Assembly: GCA_017416845.1 (NCBI GenBank)
Contig: JAFQBA010000091.1
Coordinates: forward strand, 1 to 39,625
Length of the DNA: 39,625 bases
Direction: 5' to 3'
Origin: Clostridia bacterium
Lineage (GTDB): Bacteria; Bacillota; Clostridia; UMGS1810
Below, one piece after another: positions 1 through 7,038 of this stretch; position 1 is the stretch's first letter, and every line of letters begins with the position of its first letter. The position numbers were made by a program, and so were the translations under genes. Under the pieces are notes generated by a model. The model was given only the letters and a program-made list of their open reading frames with translations. It ran no database searches and was not told where the DNA came from.

Positions 1-254
1 GATTCGAACTGAGCACGCTCTGCAAGTGTGAAAAATCATGCCTTTTTGGATTGTCAAGCTTGTAGGGCGTCAGCCCAACTTCGCTTTCCGCACCAAAAAT
101 CCATATTTTTTCGCACTTGGATAGTTCAAAGAAGTTTTTGCGATAAATTCATAGCAAGACAAGGAAAAAGCACAGTTAATACTTGGTGTATTAACGAGCA
201 TTTTGACGAAGTATTGCGCAGAATTTACTGCAAAAACCGTACTCGGTTCGAGTC
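1..254. repeat. Compound inverted-repeat element (two long hairpins inside terminal inverted repeats)
   Basis: This block has no credible gene. The ends, 1-18 and 237-254, are inverted copies matching at 14 of 18 positions. Inside lie two long imperfect palindromes. The first spans 23-119, with CAAGTGTG at 23-30 facing CGCACTTG at 112-119 and GGGC/GCCC at its centre. The second spans about 131-240, with GTTTTTGC at 134-141 facing GCAAAAAC at 230-237, TAAATTC at 144-150 facing GAATTTA at 221-227, and GTTAATAC/GTATTAAC around a 5-nt loop at 183-187. It could fold as a branched RNA or be a miniature mobile element. It starts at the window edge, so it may extend to the left. Confidence 0.6.
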
Positions 255-263
255 TCCGACGGC

Positions 264-310
264 TAGCCTTAACCACCGCCTTTAGTGTCGGTGGTTAAGG
301 CTAACTTTTT
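264..310 (+). terminator. Strong intrinsic terminator
   Basis: A perfect 15-bp stem (264-278 with 289-303) with a 10-nt loop is followed by a T-run at 306-310, so it reads as a terminator on the + strand. The T-run overlaps the stop codon of the minus-strand AraC gene. On the minus strand no T-run follows the stem. It therefore implies a + strand transcript coming through the repeat block at 1-254. Confidence 0.8.
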
Positions 311-1040
311 ATCCGTTATTCTTTCGGTATTCCTTGGGTGATACTCCCATAATAGCTTTAAAATTTCTCGAAAAATAGATATAATCGCTGTAGCCGCATT
401 TCAGGGCAATTTCAGAAAGAGACACACTGCTTTGGCACATGGCAATCAAAAAACACGCATGGCTTATGCGCGCCTCGGTCAGGAATTCGGTGGGGGTTTT
501 TTGTGTGATTTTTTTAAACCTGTCACGAATGTAGTCTCTTGCATAGCCGCTTTTGTCCAGAATATCTCCAACCGAAAGGGCAGGATTGGAAAATGCTTCG
601 GACAGCTCACTGATTATTTCGGAAACGGCTCTGTCTGCATCGGTTTTAAAATCCATATTCATTGTGAGAAAATTTGAAAATGCATGGCAAAGCGAAATGA
701 GATATTCGTGATTTGAAAAACGGTTGTTATAGATAAGTTTTGCAAGGGTATAACCCTCTTTCGATGCATTATCCTCAACAATCACAACATCGTCAAGTGG
801 TGGAATATTCAGAAAATCTCCCCTCAGGCATATGCTCTCTGTGATTGTGTCACACTTTGTTCCGTGCATGGCATTTGGGGGAATCACGGCTATTGATCCG
901 TTTTTGCACGGCAGTGGCGCTTTGCTCGTGTGCATGAAGCCGTTTTCTATGTCAGAGTATACTATGACTTCGGGAGAAGTGTGACTGTGCAGGGGAAAGG
1001 AACTCTTGTTTAATTTAGCGCAAACGATTTTTTGTTTCAT
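309..1040 (-). CDS. AraC-family transcriptional regulator
   Basis: About 243 residues. The N-terminal half looks like a small cupin-type sensing domain (HSHTSPEV near residue 20, then PPNAMHG). The last ~100 residues are a typical AraC double helix-turn-helix: the first helix pair lies around SVGDILDKSGYARDYIRDRF and the second ends in the family signature GYSDYIYFSRNFKAIMGVSP. Such proteins usually activate sugar or stress genes on binding a small ligand. I chose ATG at 1040 over GTG at 1049 because GGTGAT lies about 5 nt upstream of the ATG. The gene is divergent from the MATE transporter gene, a common arrangement for a local regulator of efflux, but its target is unproven. Confidence 0.85.
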   Translation of the reverse strand: MKQKIVCAKLNKSSFPLHSHTSPEVIVYSDIENGFMHTSKAPLPCKNGSIAVIPPNAMHGTKCDTITESICLRGDFLNIPPLDDVVIVEDNASKEGYTLAKLIYNNRFSNHEYLISLCHAFSNFLTMNMDFKTDADRAVSEIISELSEAFSNPALSVGDILDKSGYARDYIRDRFKKITQKTPTEFLTEARISHACFLIAMCQSSVSLSEIALKCGYSDYIYFSRNFKAIMGVSPKEYRKNNG

Positions 1041-1151
1041 AATTATCACCGCGCTAATTATATCACTAATCTATGAATAATACAAGTATGTATATGTAAA
1101 AGGCTAACGGTTAAAAGCGATATGTGCTATACTTGAAAGCGTTCGGCTACG

Positions 1152-1179
1152 TTGACTTTGTATCAGACTGAACCATAAT
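1152..1179 (+). promoter_or_regulatory. Candidate promoter of the MATE gene
   Basis: TTGACT at 1152-1157 and CATAAT at 1174-1179 are separated by 16 nt. A start near 1186 would leave a short leader carrying the GGTG ribosome binding site at 1192-1195. Confidence 0.5.
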
Positions 1180-1201
1180 AAGATTTAAAGCGGTGATATG
1201 T

Positions 1202-2545
1202 ATGCTGTTTACAAGAAAAGACATATTTAAAATCCTCATTCCGCTCCTCATTGAGCAATTTCTCACTGTATCAATCGGAATGATAGACTCCATGATGGTA
1301 TCGAGTGCAGGTGAAGCAGCCATTTCGGGTGTTTCTCTTGTGGATTCACTCAACCTTTTGCTTGTATATATTTTCAGTGCACTCTCAAGCGGAGGTGCGG
1401 TTGTTATTTCTCAGTTTATCGGAAAAAGGGATTCCGCACAAACCGAGCTTTCATCAAAGCTTCTGGTGTGGGTTGTTTTTGTTGTTTCATTGGTCATAAC
1501 CATTGTTGCAGTGTGTTTCAGAGGCGGAATTTTGGGAATGGTATTTGGAAGTGTTGAATCCCATGTAATGTCGAATGCCCTTGTTTACTTCCTGTATACC
1601 GCACTTTCATATCCGTTCCTTGCTCTCTACGGTGCAGTGTCGGCAATTTTTCGAAGTATGGGAAACACGAGAATATCTCTTGTTGTTTCTCTAATAAAAA
1701 ACCTCATTAATGTTGCAGGCAATGCCATTTTGATTTTTGAATTCAACATGGGTGCCGCAGGTGCTGCCATAGCAACTCTTTTTTCAAGGGTAATCGGTGC
1801 CGCAATCATGATGGTTTGTCTCCACGGCAAGCGCAATATGATTCACATTGACAATGTTTTCAAGGTTAAACTTGACTTTTCAATTGTTAAAAGAATTTGT
1901 GCCATCGGCATTCCAAACGGACTTGAAAACGGCATGTTCCAGTTTGGAAAAGTTCTCACCCAAAGCCTTGTTGCAACCTTTGCAACAGTATATATTGCCG
2001 CAAACTCTGCCGCAAATTCCATAACCTCAATTCAATATGTTATTGGTGCGGCGGTGTCGCTCACAATGGTAACTGTGGTTGGAAGATGCATCGGAGCAGG
2101 GGATAGGGATGGTGCAAAAAATTATGCAAAAATGCTGATGAAAATTGAATATTGTCTTATTTTCGTGCTGACGGGTTCAATGATGATTTTTGTAAAACCC
2201 ATTGTTTCTCTCTACAATCTTTCGGGCGAATCTTCTCAAATTGCCATCACAATGATTCTTATCCACAGTGTTGGCAACTGCACAGTATGGCCTGTCGCAT
2301 TCACTCTCCCTGCATCATTCAGGGCTTCGAGCGATGTTCGCTATCCCATGATTATTTCCATATTTTCAATGTGGACCTTCAGAGTGGGATTGAGCTATGT
2401 GCTTTGCAAAGGTTTTGGTGTCGGAATTATGGGCATATGGTATGCAATGATGGCAGACTGGGTTTTCAGAGCTGTTGTGTATGTTGTTCGTTTCAAAAGA
2501 GGTACATGGATGACAAAATATAAAGAAATCAGTTCCAATGAATAG
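1202..2545 (+). CDS. MATE-family multidrug/toxin efflux transporter
   Basis: 447 residues with about 12 hydrophobic segments in two similar halves, the normal size and layout of MATE (NorM/DinF-like) antiporters. These export cationic or other toxic compounds using a Na+ or H+ gradient. Segments near the N-terminus (IPLLIEQFLTVSIGMIDSMM) and the loop QFIGKRD after TM2 are family-like, and the second half repeats the pattern (VVGRCIGAGDRDGAKNYAK). The start is ATG 1202, with GGTG at 1192-1195; GTG 1193 in the same frame lies inside that ribosome binding site. It is divergent from the AraC regulator at 309-1040, which may control it. The substrate cannot be told from sequence. Confidence 0.9.
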   Translation: MLFTRKDIFKILIPLLIEQFLTVSIGMIDSMMVSSAGEAAISGVSLVDSLNLLLVYIFSALSSGGAVVISQFIGKRDSAQTELSSKLLVWVVFVVSLVITIVAVCFRGGILGMVFGSVESHVMSNALVYFLYTALSYPFLALYGAVSAIFRSMGNTRISLVVSLIKNLINVAGNAILIFEFNMGAAGAAIATLFSRVIGAAIMMVCLHGKRNMIHIDNVFKVKLDFSIVKRICAIGIPNGLENGMFQFGKVLTQSLVATFATVYIAANSAANSITSIQYVIGAAVSLTMVTVVGRCIGAGDRDGAKNYAKMLMKIEYCLIFVLTGSMMIFVKPIVSLYNLSGESSQIAITMILIHSVGNCTVWPVAFTLPASFRASSDVRYPMIISIFSMWTFRVGLSYVLCKGFGVGIMGIWYAMMADWVFRAVVYVVRFKRGTWMTKYKEISSNE

Positions 2546-2599
2546 TTTGGAATTTATTGTATAAATACACAGACTTTTCACGATATTTGCAAAAAAATA

Positions 2600-2628
2600 T
2601 TGACAACTTTTCCAAACTGTGATAGAAT
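2600..2628 (+). promoter_or_regulatory. Promoter of the cold-shock gene
   Basis: TTGACA at 2600-2605 and TAGAAT at 2623-2628 are spaced 17 bp, a near-consensus housekeeping promoter. The predicted start near 2635 leaves a ~70-nt structured leader. Confidence 0.8.
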
Positions 2629-2648
2629 GCATTTATGAGTAGTAGTAA

Positions 2649-2680
2649 TAACTGCTCGAATTACTAACAAAGAGCAGTTA
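2649..2680 (+). promoter_or_regulatory. 5' leader hairpin of the cold-shock mRNA
   Basis: TAACTGCTC (2649-2657) pairs perfectly with GAGCAGTTA (2672-2680) around a 14-nt loop. It lies between the promoter and the AGGAGG at 2695-2700. Structured leaders are typical of cold-shock mRNAs, where they affect stability and translation with temperature. No T-run follows, so it is not a terminator. Confidence 0.55.
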
Positions 2681-2707
2681 TGCTCAGTATTTTTAGGAGG
2701 CACAATA

Positions 2708-2908
2708 ATGCAAAAAGGTACAGTAAAATGGTTTAATGCCGAAAAAGGTTATGGATTTATCGAGTGTGAAGACGGCGGCGACGTATTCGTTCACTTCTCA
2801 GCTATCAATATGGAAGGTTACAAATCTCTCCAGGAAGGCGAAGCTGTAGAATTTGAAGTTATCGATGGCGCTAAAGGTCCTCAGGCTGCAAACGTTGTTA
2901 AAGCATAA
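2708..2908 (+). CDS. csp: Cold-shock domain protein (CspA family)
   Basis: 66 residues, the full length of the family. It is a single OB-fold that binds single-stranded RNA and DNA and acts as an RNA chaperone. The RNA-binding motifs are clear: KGYGFI (RNP1) and VFVHFS (RNP2), and the protein opens with the usual [15 protein letters not shown] block. The start is ATG 2708, with a perfect AGGAGG 7 nt upstream. It is a single-gene unit with its own promoter (2600-2628), leader hairpin and terminator (2947-2975). The paralogue letter (cspA/B/D) cannot be assigned. Confidence 0.97.
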   Translation: MQKGTVKWFNAEKGYGFIECEDGGDVFVHFSAINMEGYKSLQEGEAVEFEVIDGAKGPQAANVVKA

Positions 2909-2946
2909 GTTTGAAAGTTTAATATAAATTTCGATAACGTACCCAG

Positions 2947-2975
2947 GCCCCTCCACGTTTTGGAGGGGCATTTTT
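2947..2975 (+). terminator. Intrinsic terminator after csp
   Basis: Perfect 9-bp GC-rich stem (2947-2955 with 2961-2969), 5-nt loop, then ATTTTT at 2970-2975. Confidence 0.9.
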
Positions 2976-3043
2976 GGTCTGTGTGATATTTCATATGATT
3001 TACTTATGACAACAAACATTTTTCGGAAAGGAAAAGTTCGAAA

Positions 3044-3925
3044 ATGGAAGATAAAAATAATATTATAGAAAAGCTTAAATCTTTAAGATCAACCTTCAGC
3101 AAAAGTCAGAAAAGAATTGCCGATTTTATAACAGAACACTACGACCAGGCTGCTTTCATGACTGCTGCAAAGCTTGGCGAAAACGTCCAGGTGAGTGAGT
3201 CTACAGTTGTGAGATTTGCCTCCGAACTCGGCTATGACGGATATCCGGAGTTTCAGCATGTTTTGCGTGAAATAATAAAGAACAAGCTGACTGCAGTTCA
3301 GAGAATGGAAATCACATCTTCAAAGTTTGCTGAAAAAGACATTTTGTCAACCGTTCTCACCTCCGACATTGACAAACTCCGCCAAACCCTTGAAAGCATA
3401 AGTCCTGAAGATTTCACTGCCTGTATTGACACAATTGTCGGTGCAAAAAAAGTGTATGTTCTCGGCGCGCGAACTTGTTTTTCAATTGCAAATTTTCTCG
3501 GCTTTTATCTTAATCTTATTTCGCTTGATGTTAAGCTTATCACAACAAATTCCGCCAGCGAAACCTTTGAACAGATTTTTGCGACCGGAGAAGATGATGT
3601 AGTAATTGCCATAAGCTATCCGAGATATTCAAGAAGAACATTGAACGCTGTGAAATACGCCCACAACAAAAAGAGCAAAATCATTGCCATTACCGACAGC
3701 GAAATTTCGCCAATTGTCAAATATGCGAACCATTCTCTCATCGCACGTTCCGATATGTCCAATTTTGTTGATTCGCTGGTGGCTCCGCTGAGCATCATAA
3801 ATGCTCTTATTGTTGCTCTTGTTATGAGAAACCGTGACAAGGTTGCTGAAAATTTTCATGCTCTGGAAGACATCTGGGATGAATACCGAGTATATGAAAA
3901 GCCTATTGAAGAAAAGGAAATATAA
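3044..3925 (+). CDS. RpiR/MurR-family transcriptional regulator with SIS domain
   Basis: 293 residues. The N-terminal ~80 residues form the RpiR-type helix-turn-helix (FSKSQKRIADFI, then QVSESTVVRFASELGYDGYP). Residues ~125-265 form a sugar-isomerase (SIS) domain that binds phosphosugars (VYVLGARTCFSIANFL; ISYPRYSRRT; IAITDSEISPI). Members sense a sugar phosphate and repress or activate sugar or amino-sugar genes. The start ATG 3044 follows GGAAAGG. The stop codon ends 1 nt before the start of the HI0933-family gene, so the two are probably co-transcribed. A MurNAc pathway target is possible, since murQ lies at 24.6 kb, but it is not linked here. Confidence 0.92.
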   Translation: MEDKNNIIEKLKSLRSTFSKSQKRIADFITEHYDQAAFMTAAKLGENVQVSESTVVRFASELGYDGYPEFQHVLREIIKNKLTAVQRMEITSSKFAEKDILSTVLTSDIDKLRQTLESISPEDFTACIDTIVGAKKVYVLGARTCFSIANFLGFYLNLISLDVKLITTNSASETFEQIFATGEDDVVIAISYPRYSRRTLNAVKYAHNKKSKIIAITDSEISPIVKYANHSLIARSDMSNFVDSLVAPLSIINALIVALVMRNRDKVAENFHALEDIWDEYRVYEKPIEEKEI

Positions 3926-3926
3926 A

Positions 3927-5150
3927 ATGAACGATATTGTAGCTGTAATAGGAGCGGGTCCTGCGGGGCTTTTGGCGGCTGCATTTGCCGCAAAGAAAGG
4001 CAAAAAGGTATGTCTCATAGAAAAGAATAAAATTATCGGAAAAAAGCTTCTTATCACCGGTAAGGGGCGGTGCAATGTGACAAACAGTGCATCTATGGAA
4101 GATTTTATTGCAAATACAGCGGTTAATGCAAGTTTTTTGTACAGTGCGTTCTACAGCTTTACCAATGCCGATATTATGGAACTTATCGAAAACGAGGGTG
4201 TGAAGCTCAAGGAAGAACGCGGTGGCAGGGTTTTCCCTGTTTCCGATCGTGCTTCGGACGTGCGTGATGCGCTTGTGTCTTTCGCTTCAAAACAAGGGGT
4301 TAAATTTTTGAATGCCGAGGTAAAAGCTGTTGACAAATCTGACGATGGCTTTATTGTTAAATTTTCTGATTTCAAAAAGCTTATTGCGTCAAAGGTCATC
4401 GTGGCAACCGGAGGCGTGAGTTATCCCGGAACCGGTTCGACGGGTGACGGCTATAGAATTGCCGAAAAATTCGGTCATAAAATTATTGAGCCTAAGGCCT
4501 CTCTTGTTCCTTTGGTAACAAAAGAGCAATATGTTTCCGAGCTTATGGGGCTTTCACTCAAAAATATTGCTGTTCGTCTTATGAAAAACGGCAAGGAGAT
4601 TTATTCGGATTTCGGTGAGATGCTTTTCACACATTTCGGTCTCAGCGGACCTGTGATACTAAGCAGTTCATCTCACATAAGAGATGATGGAGAATATAAA
4701 ATAGAAATTGATCTGAAGCCTGCTCTCGATTTCAAAACTCTTGATAACCGTATTTTGAGAGATTTTGAAAAAGAAAAGAATAAGGATTTTATAAATGCTC
4801 TGGATGAGCTGTTGCCCAAGAAAATAATTCCTGTTATAGTAGCTCTTTCGGGAATTGGAGAGAGAACAAAGGTTAATTCAATAACCCGACAGCAACGTCA
4901 CGATTTTGTTAATTTGCTTAAATCATTCACGTTCACAGTGACAGGCAAAAGACCTGTCTCGGAGGCTATTATAACATCAGGCGGGGTTTGTGTGAAAGAA
5001 ATAAATCCCGGTACTATGGAATCAAAGCTTTGTCACGGTCTTTTTTTTGCCGGAGAAGTTATAGATGTGGATGCTTACACGGGTGGTTTTAATTTGCAGA
5101 TAGCATTTTCTACGGCATACCTTGCAGGCAATGGTCTTGATGAAAGATGA
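3927..5150 (+). CDS. HI0933/YhiN-family FAD-dependent flavoprotein
   Basis: 407 residues, the normal length of the HI0933 (BaiN-like, YhiN) family of NAD(P)/FAD-dependent oxidoreductases. The FAD-binding Rossmann motif is at the N-terminus (VIGAGPAGLLAAAFAAKKG, residues ~6-24), followed by the family block GKKLLITGKGRCNVTN. The C-terminus has the second FAD-contact motif (VDAYTGGFNLQIAFSTAYLAG region). The physiological substrate is unknown for most members. The start is ATG 3927, with AAGGA 8 nt upstream; in-frame starts further upstream lie inside the regulator gene and have no ribosome binding site. The order flavoprotein - cmk - plsC - ispH/rpsA is typical of Clostridia. Confidence 0.92.
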   Translation: MNDIVAVIGAGPAGLLAAAFAAKKGKKVCLIEKNKIIGKKLLITGKGRCNVTNSASMEDFIANTAVNASFLYSAFYSFTNADIMELIENEGVKLKEERGGRVFPVSDRASDVRDALVSFASKQGVKFLNAEVKAVDKSDDGFIVKFSDFKKLIASKVIVATGGVSYPGTGSTGDGYRIAEKFGHKIIEPKASLVPLVTKEQYVSELMGLSLKNIAVRLMKNGKEIYSDFGEMLFTHFGLSGPVILSSSSHIRDDGEYKIEIDLKPALDFKTLDNRILRDFEKEKNKDFINALDELLPKKIIPVIVALSGIGERTKVNSITRQQRHDFVNLLKSFTFTVTGKRPVSEAIITSGGVCVKEINPGTMESKLCHGLFFAGEVIDVDAYTGGFNLQIAFSTAYLAGNGLDER

Positions 5151-5199
5151 TTGTTAAGGCTGATGTTTGATTTTTTGCATTTATTTAATAAACAGGCAT

Positions 5200-5239
5200 A
5201 AAATACTTTCAAAGAGGTGATATTCTTTGAAAGTATTTT
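5200..5239 (+). promoter_or_regulatory. Hairpin presenting the ribosome binding site of the next gene in its loop
   Basis: A perfect 15-bp stem (5200-5214 with 5225-5239) closes a 10-nt loop, AGGTGATATT (5215-5224). The loop holds the ribosome binding site, and the TTG start codon at 5227-5229 lies in the 3' arm. A short T-run ends the stem, so it could also act as a weak terminator for the flavoprotein gene. The stem is AT-rich, so its stability should depend on temperature. Confidence 0.6.
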
Positions 5240-5661
5240 TTAAAAAACAAAAACGTTTTTTTGTCAAAGGTTTTTTGCCCATGCTTTGTATTGTGCTTAT
5301 TGTTACTCTTATTGCGTCTCAGTGGTATATTCTGTCTGAAAAAAACGCTGTCGCAGTGTCGTCGCCGGAGACAGTAATCTCCGGAATTCATGATACAGTT
5401 ACGCTTTCTTCTTCTGTTGATTTGCGTGAAGGAGATGCATATGTGTACCTTAATGGGGACGAATATGCGCCGTTTATAGGAAATTCCTTTGAAATAGGTG
5501 TATATGCCAATTCAGTGGTGGAAGTGCTCAGCTGTAAAAAATCTGACTTTTTTGTTACATGTGTGTCGGCTGAGAATAATCTGACCGTAATACCGATTGG
5601 AGATAAGATAAAGTGCAAAAAAGGGATTAACTATATTTGCCGTGTGATTTCATCACAATAA
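5227..5661 (+). CDS. Small single-pass membrane protein of unknown function
   Basis: 144 residues. I do not recognise the family. A basic N-terminus (KKQKR) is followed by one membrane segment (residues ~17-35, LPMLCIVLIVTLIASQWYIL), then a ~105-residue domain predicted to lie outside the cell, rich in valine, serine and short strand-like stretches. It contains three cysteines (CKKSDFFVTC and KCKKG). Positive-inside topology fits an anchored extracytoplasmic domain. The start is TTG 5227, supported by AGGTGA 7 nt upstream inside a hairpin loop. Its position between the flavoprotein and cmk suggests a chromosomal housekeeping neighbourhood but gives no role. Confidence 0.65.
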   Translation: MKVFFKKQKRFFVKGFLPMLCIVLIVTLIASQWYILSEKNAVAVSSPETVISGIHDTVTLSSSVDLREGDAYVYLNGDEYAPFIGNSFEIGVYANSVVEVLSCKKSDFFVTCVSAENNLTVIPIGDKIKCKKGINYICRVISSQ

Positions 5662-5717
5662 AAGATGTCAGATAAATGTTTTGTAATGAAATTGTAACAA
5701 AAATTTTTAAAAAACTA

Positions 5718-5746
5718 TTGTGTATTTCTGAATTATGAGTTATAAT
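5718..5746 (+). promoter_or_regulatory. Promoter of the cmk operon
   Basis: TTGTGT at 5718-5723 and a perfect TATAAT at 5741-5746, spaced 17 bp, lie 45 nt before the cmk start. Confidence 0.65.
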
Positions 5747-5790
5747 ATAAAGGTCTATTGTTGGCTGACGAAAAAGGAGAATGTAAACAT

Positions 5791-6459
5791 ATGATAAATG
5801 TTGCGTTGGACGGTCCGTCCGGTGCCGGGAAAAGCACTATTGCAAAGGCTGTTGCCCGAACTTTCGATTATATATACATTGACACGGGTGCGATGTTCCG
5901 TTCCCTGGCTTTCAAAGCTTTGGAAAGTGGTATTGACATAGCTTCGGATTATGAAGCCGTTGAAAAAATGCTTCGTGAAACGGTTCTTGATATTGCGCGC
6001 GAAAACGGCGAACAACAAATGATTCTTGATGGTCAAAATGTCAATGCTTTCATCAGAACACCTGAGGTTTCAAAGGCTGCATCCGACATTGCAGTGATTC
6101 CTTTTGTGAGACAGTGGCTCCTGAAAACCGAGCGTATGTTTGCTGAAAAATACAATTGCATCATGGATGGCCGAGACATTGGAACAAGTGTTTTGCCAAA
6201 TGCTGATGTAAAGATTTTTCTCACGGCTTCTGCTGAGGCAAGAGCTAAACGCAGACTTGCAGAGCTTGTGGAAAAGGGTGTGGAAGTCAGTTTTGACGAG
6301 GTTCTTGCCGAAATGCAATATCGTGACAAGCAAGACAGCGAACGTGAGATTTCACCTCTGAAGAAAGCTCATGATGCTCATATTGCAGACACAACCGAGC
6401 TCACGCTTGATGAATCTGTTAATCTGGTGTGTGATATAATCCGAAAGGTGATTGGCTGA
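5791..6459 (+). CDS. cmk: Cytidylate kinase
   Basis: 222 residues, full length. It phosphorylates CMP and dCMP with ATP in the cytoplasm for nucleic-acid precursor supply. The P-loop is at the N-terminus (DGPSGAGKST), followed by the substrate motif DTGAMFRS, the NMP-binding segment, and DGRDIGTSVLPNADVKIFLTAS with the lid arginines ARAKRR. The start is ATG 5791, with AAAGGAGA upstream; an ATG at 5781 is followed at once by a stop codon. The stop TGA overlaps the plsC start by one base (TGATG), implying translational coupling. It is the first gene of the cmk-plsC-ispH/rpsA operon. Confidence 0.97.
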   Translation: MINVALDGPSGAGKSTIAKAVARTFDYIYIDTGAMFRSLAFKALESGIDIASDYEAVEKMLRETVLDIARENGEQQMILDGQNVNAFIRTPEVSKAASDIAVIPFVRQWLLKTERMFAEKYNCIMDGRDIGTSVLPNADVKIFLTASAEARAKRRLAELVEKGVEVSFDEVLAEMQYRDKQDSEREISPLKKAHDAHIADTTELTLDESVNLVCDIIRKVIG

Positions 6460-7034
6460 TGTATAGATTTGTTTGTATTCTGGTTAAAGGGTTTATGTCT
6501 CTTCTTTTCAGGGTTAAAGTAAACGGTAAAGAAAATATTCCTTCTGAGGGAGGATTCATTCTTTGCAGCAATCATATAAGTAACTGGGATCCGCCGTTGC
6601 TTCAGGTGTTTATTAGGCGCAGAATATATTATATGGCAAAAGAGGAACTTTTCAAAGCTTTCGGTTTGGGATTTATACTCAGACGCATAAAAGCGATTCC
6701 CGTTCATCGTTCCGGCTCAGATATTACTTCCATAAAAAACGCTATTAAAACCGTAAAAAACGGTGATGTTCTCGGGATTTTTCCCACTGGTCAGCGTGAA
6801 AAGGTAAAGGGCGAAGGAGAAGTAAAGGCAGGGATAGGATTTCTTGCTGTTAAAACAGGCGGAACGGTTATCCCCGTACATATTACCGCAAGCTACAGAA
6901 TTTTCTCAAAAGTCATTATAGATATAGGCAAGCCTGTAGATATAAAATTGCCTGAGGGAAAACCTTCCACAGCTGATTTTGAAAGAATCAGTGAGGATAT
7001 TTATTCCGAAATCAAAGCGTTGGTCGGGGAGTGA
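6459..7034 (+). CDS. plsC: 1-acyl-sn-glycerol-3-phosphate acyltransferase
   Basis: 191 residues. Transfers an acyl group to lysophosphatidic acid to make phosphatidic acid in membrane lipid synthesis. The catalytic H-x4-D motif is present (NHISNWDPPLL, around residue 38), with a hydrophobic N-terminus for membrane attachment. The third family block, usually FPEGTRS, reads FPTGQREK here, so the usual glutamate is replaced by threonine. VIPVHI corresponds to the last block. The start overlaps the cmk stop, and the next gene begins 4 nt after the stop. The position between cmk and ispH is conserved in Clostridia. Confidence 0.92.
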   Translation: MYRFVCILVKGFMSLLFRVKVNGKENIPSEGGFILCSNHISNWDPPLLQVFIRRRIYYMAKEELFKAFGLGFILRRIKAIPVHRSGSDITSIKNAIKTVKNGDVLGIFPTGQREKVKGEGEVKAGIGFLAVKTGGTVIPVHITASYRIFSKVIIDIGKPVDIKLPEGKPSTADFERISEDIYSEIKALVGE

Positions 7035-7038
7035 GATT

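Noticed and set aside
1..265. Possible tRNA or tRNA fragments (GTTCGARTC words at both ends)
   Set aside because: The T-stem does not pair, there is no acceptor, D or anticodon arm, and the long hairpins occupy the space.
28..285. 85-residue open frame on + and a 68-residue one on - in the repeat block
   Set aside because: They lie across palindromes, have no ribosome binding site and no recognisable protein features.
309..1040. This AraC regulator as the activator of the operator array at 34160-34259
   Set aside because: The protein class fits the 21-bp repeat, but it is 33 kb away and next to a MATE gene; nothing in the sequence links them.
6979..7038. Longer N-terminus for IspH starting at 6979
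   Set aside because: It lies inside plsC, adds residues unlike IspH, and the ATG at 7039 has a good ribosome binding site and a standard IspH start.
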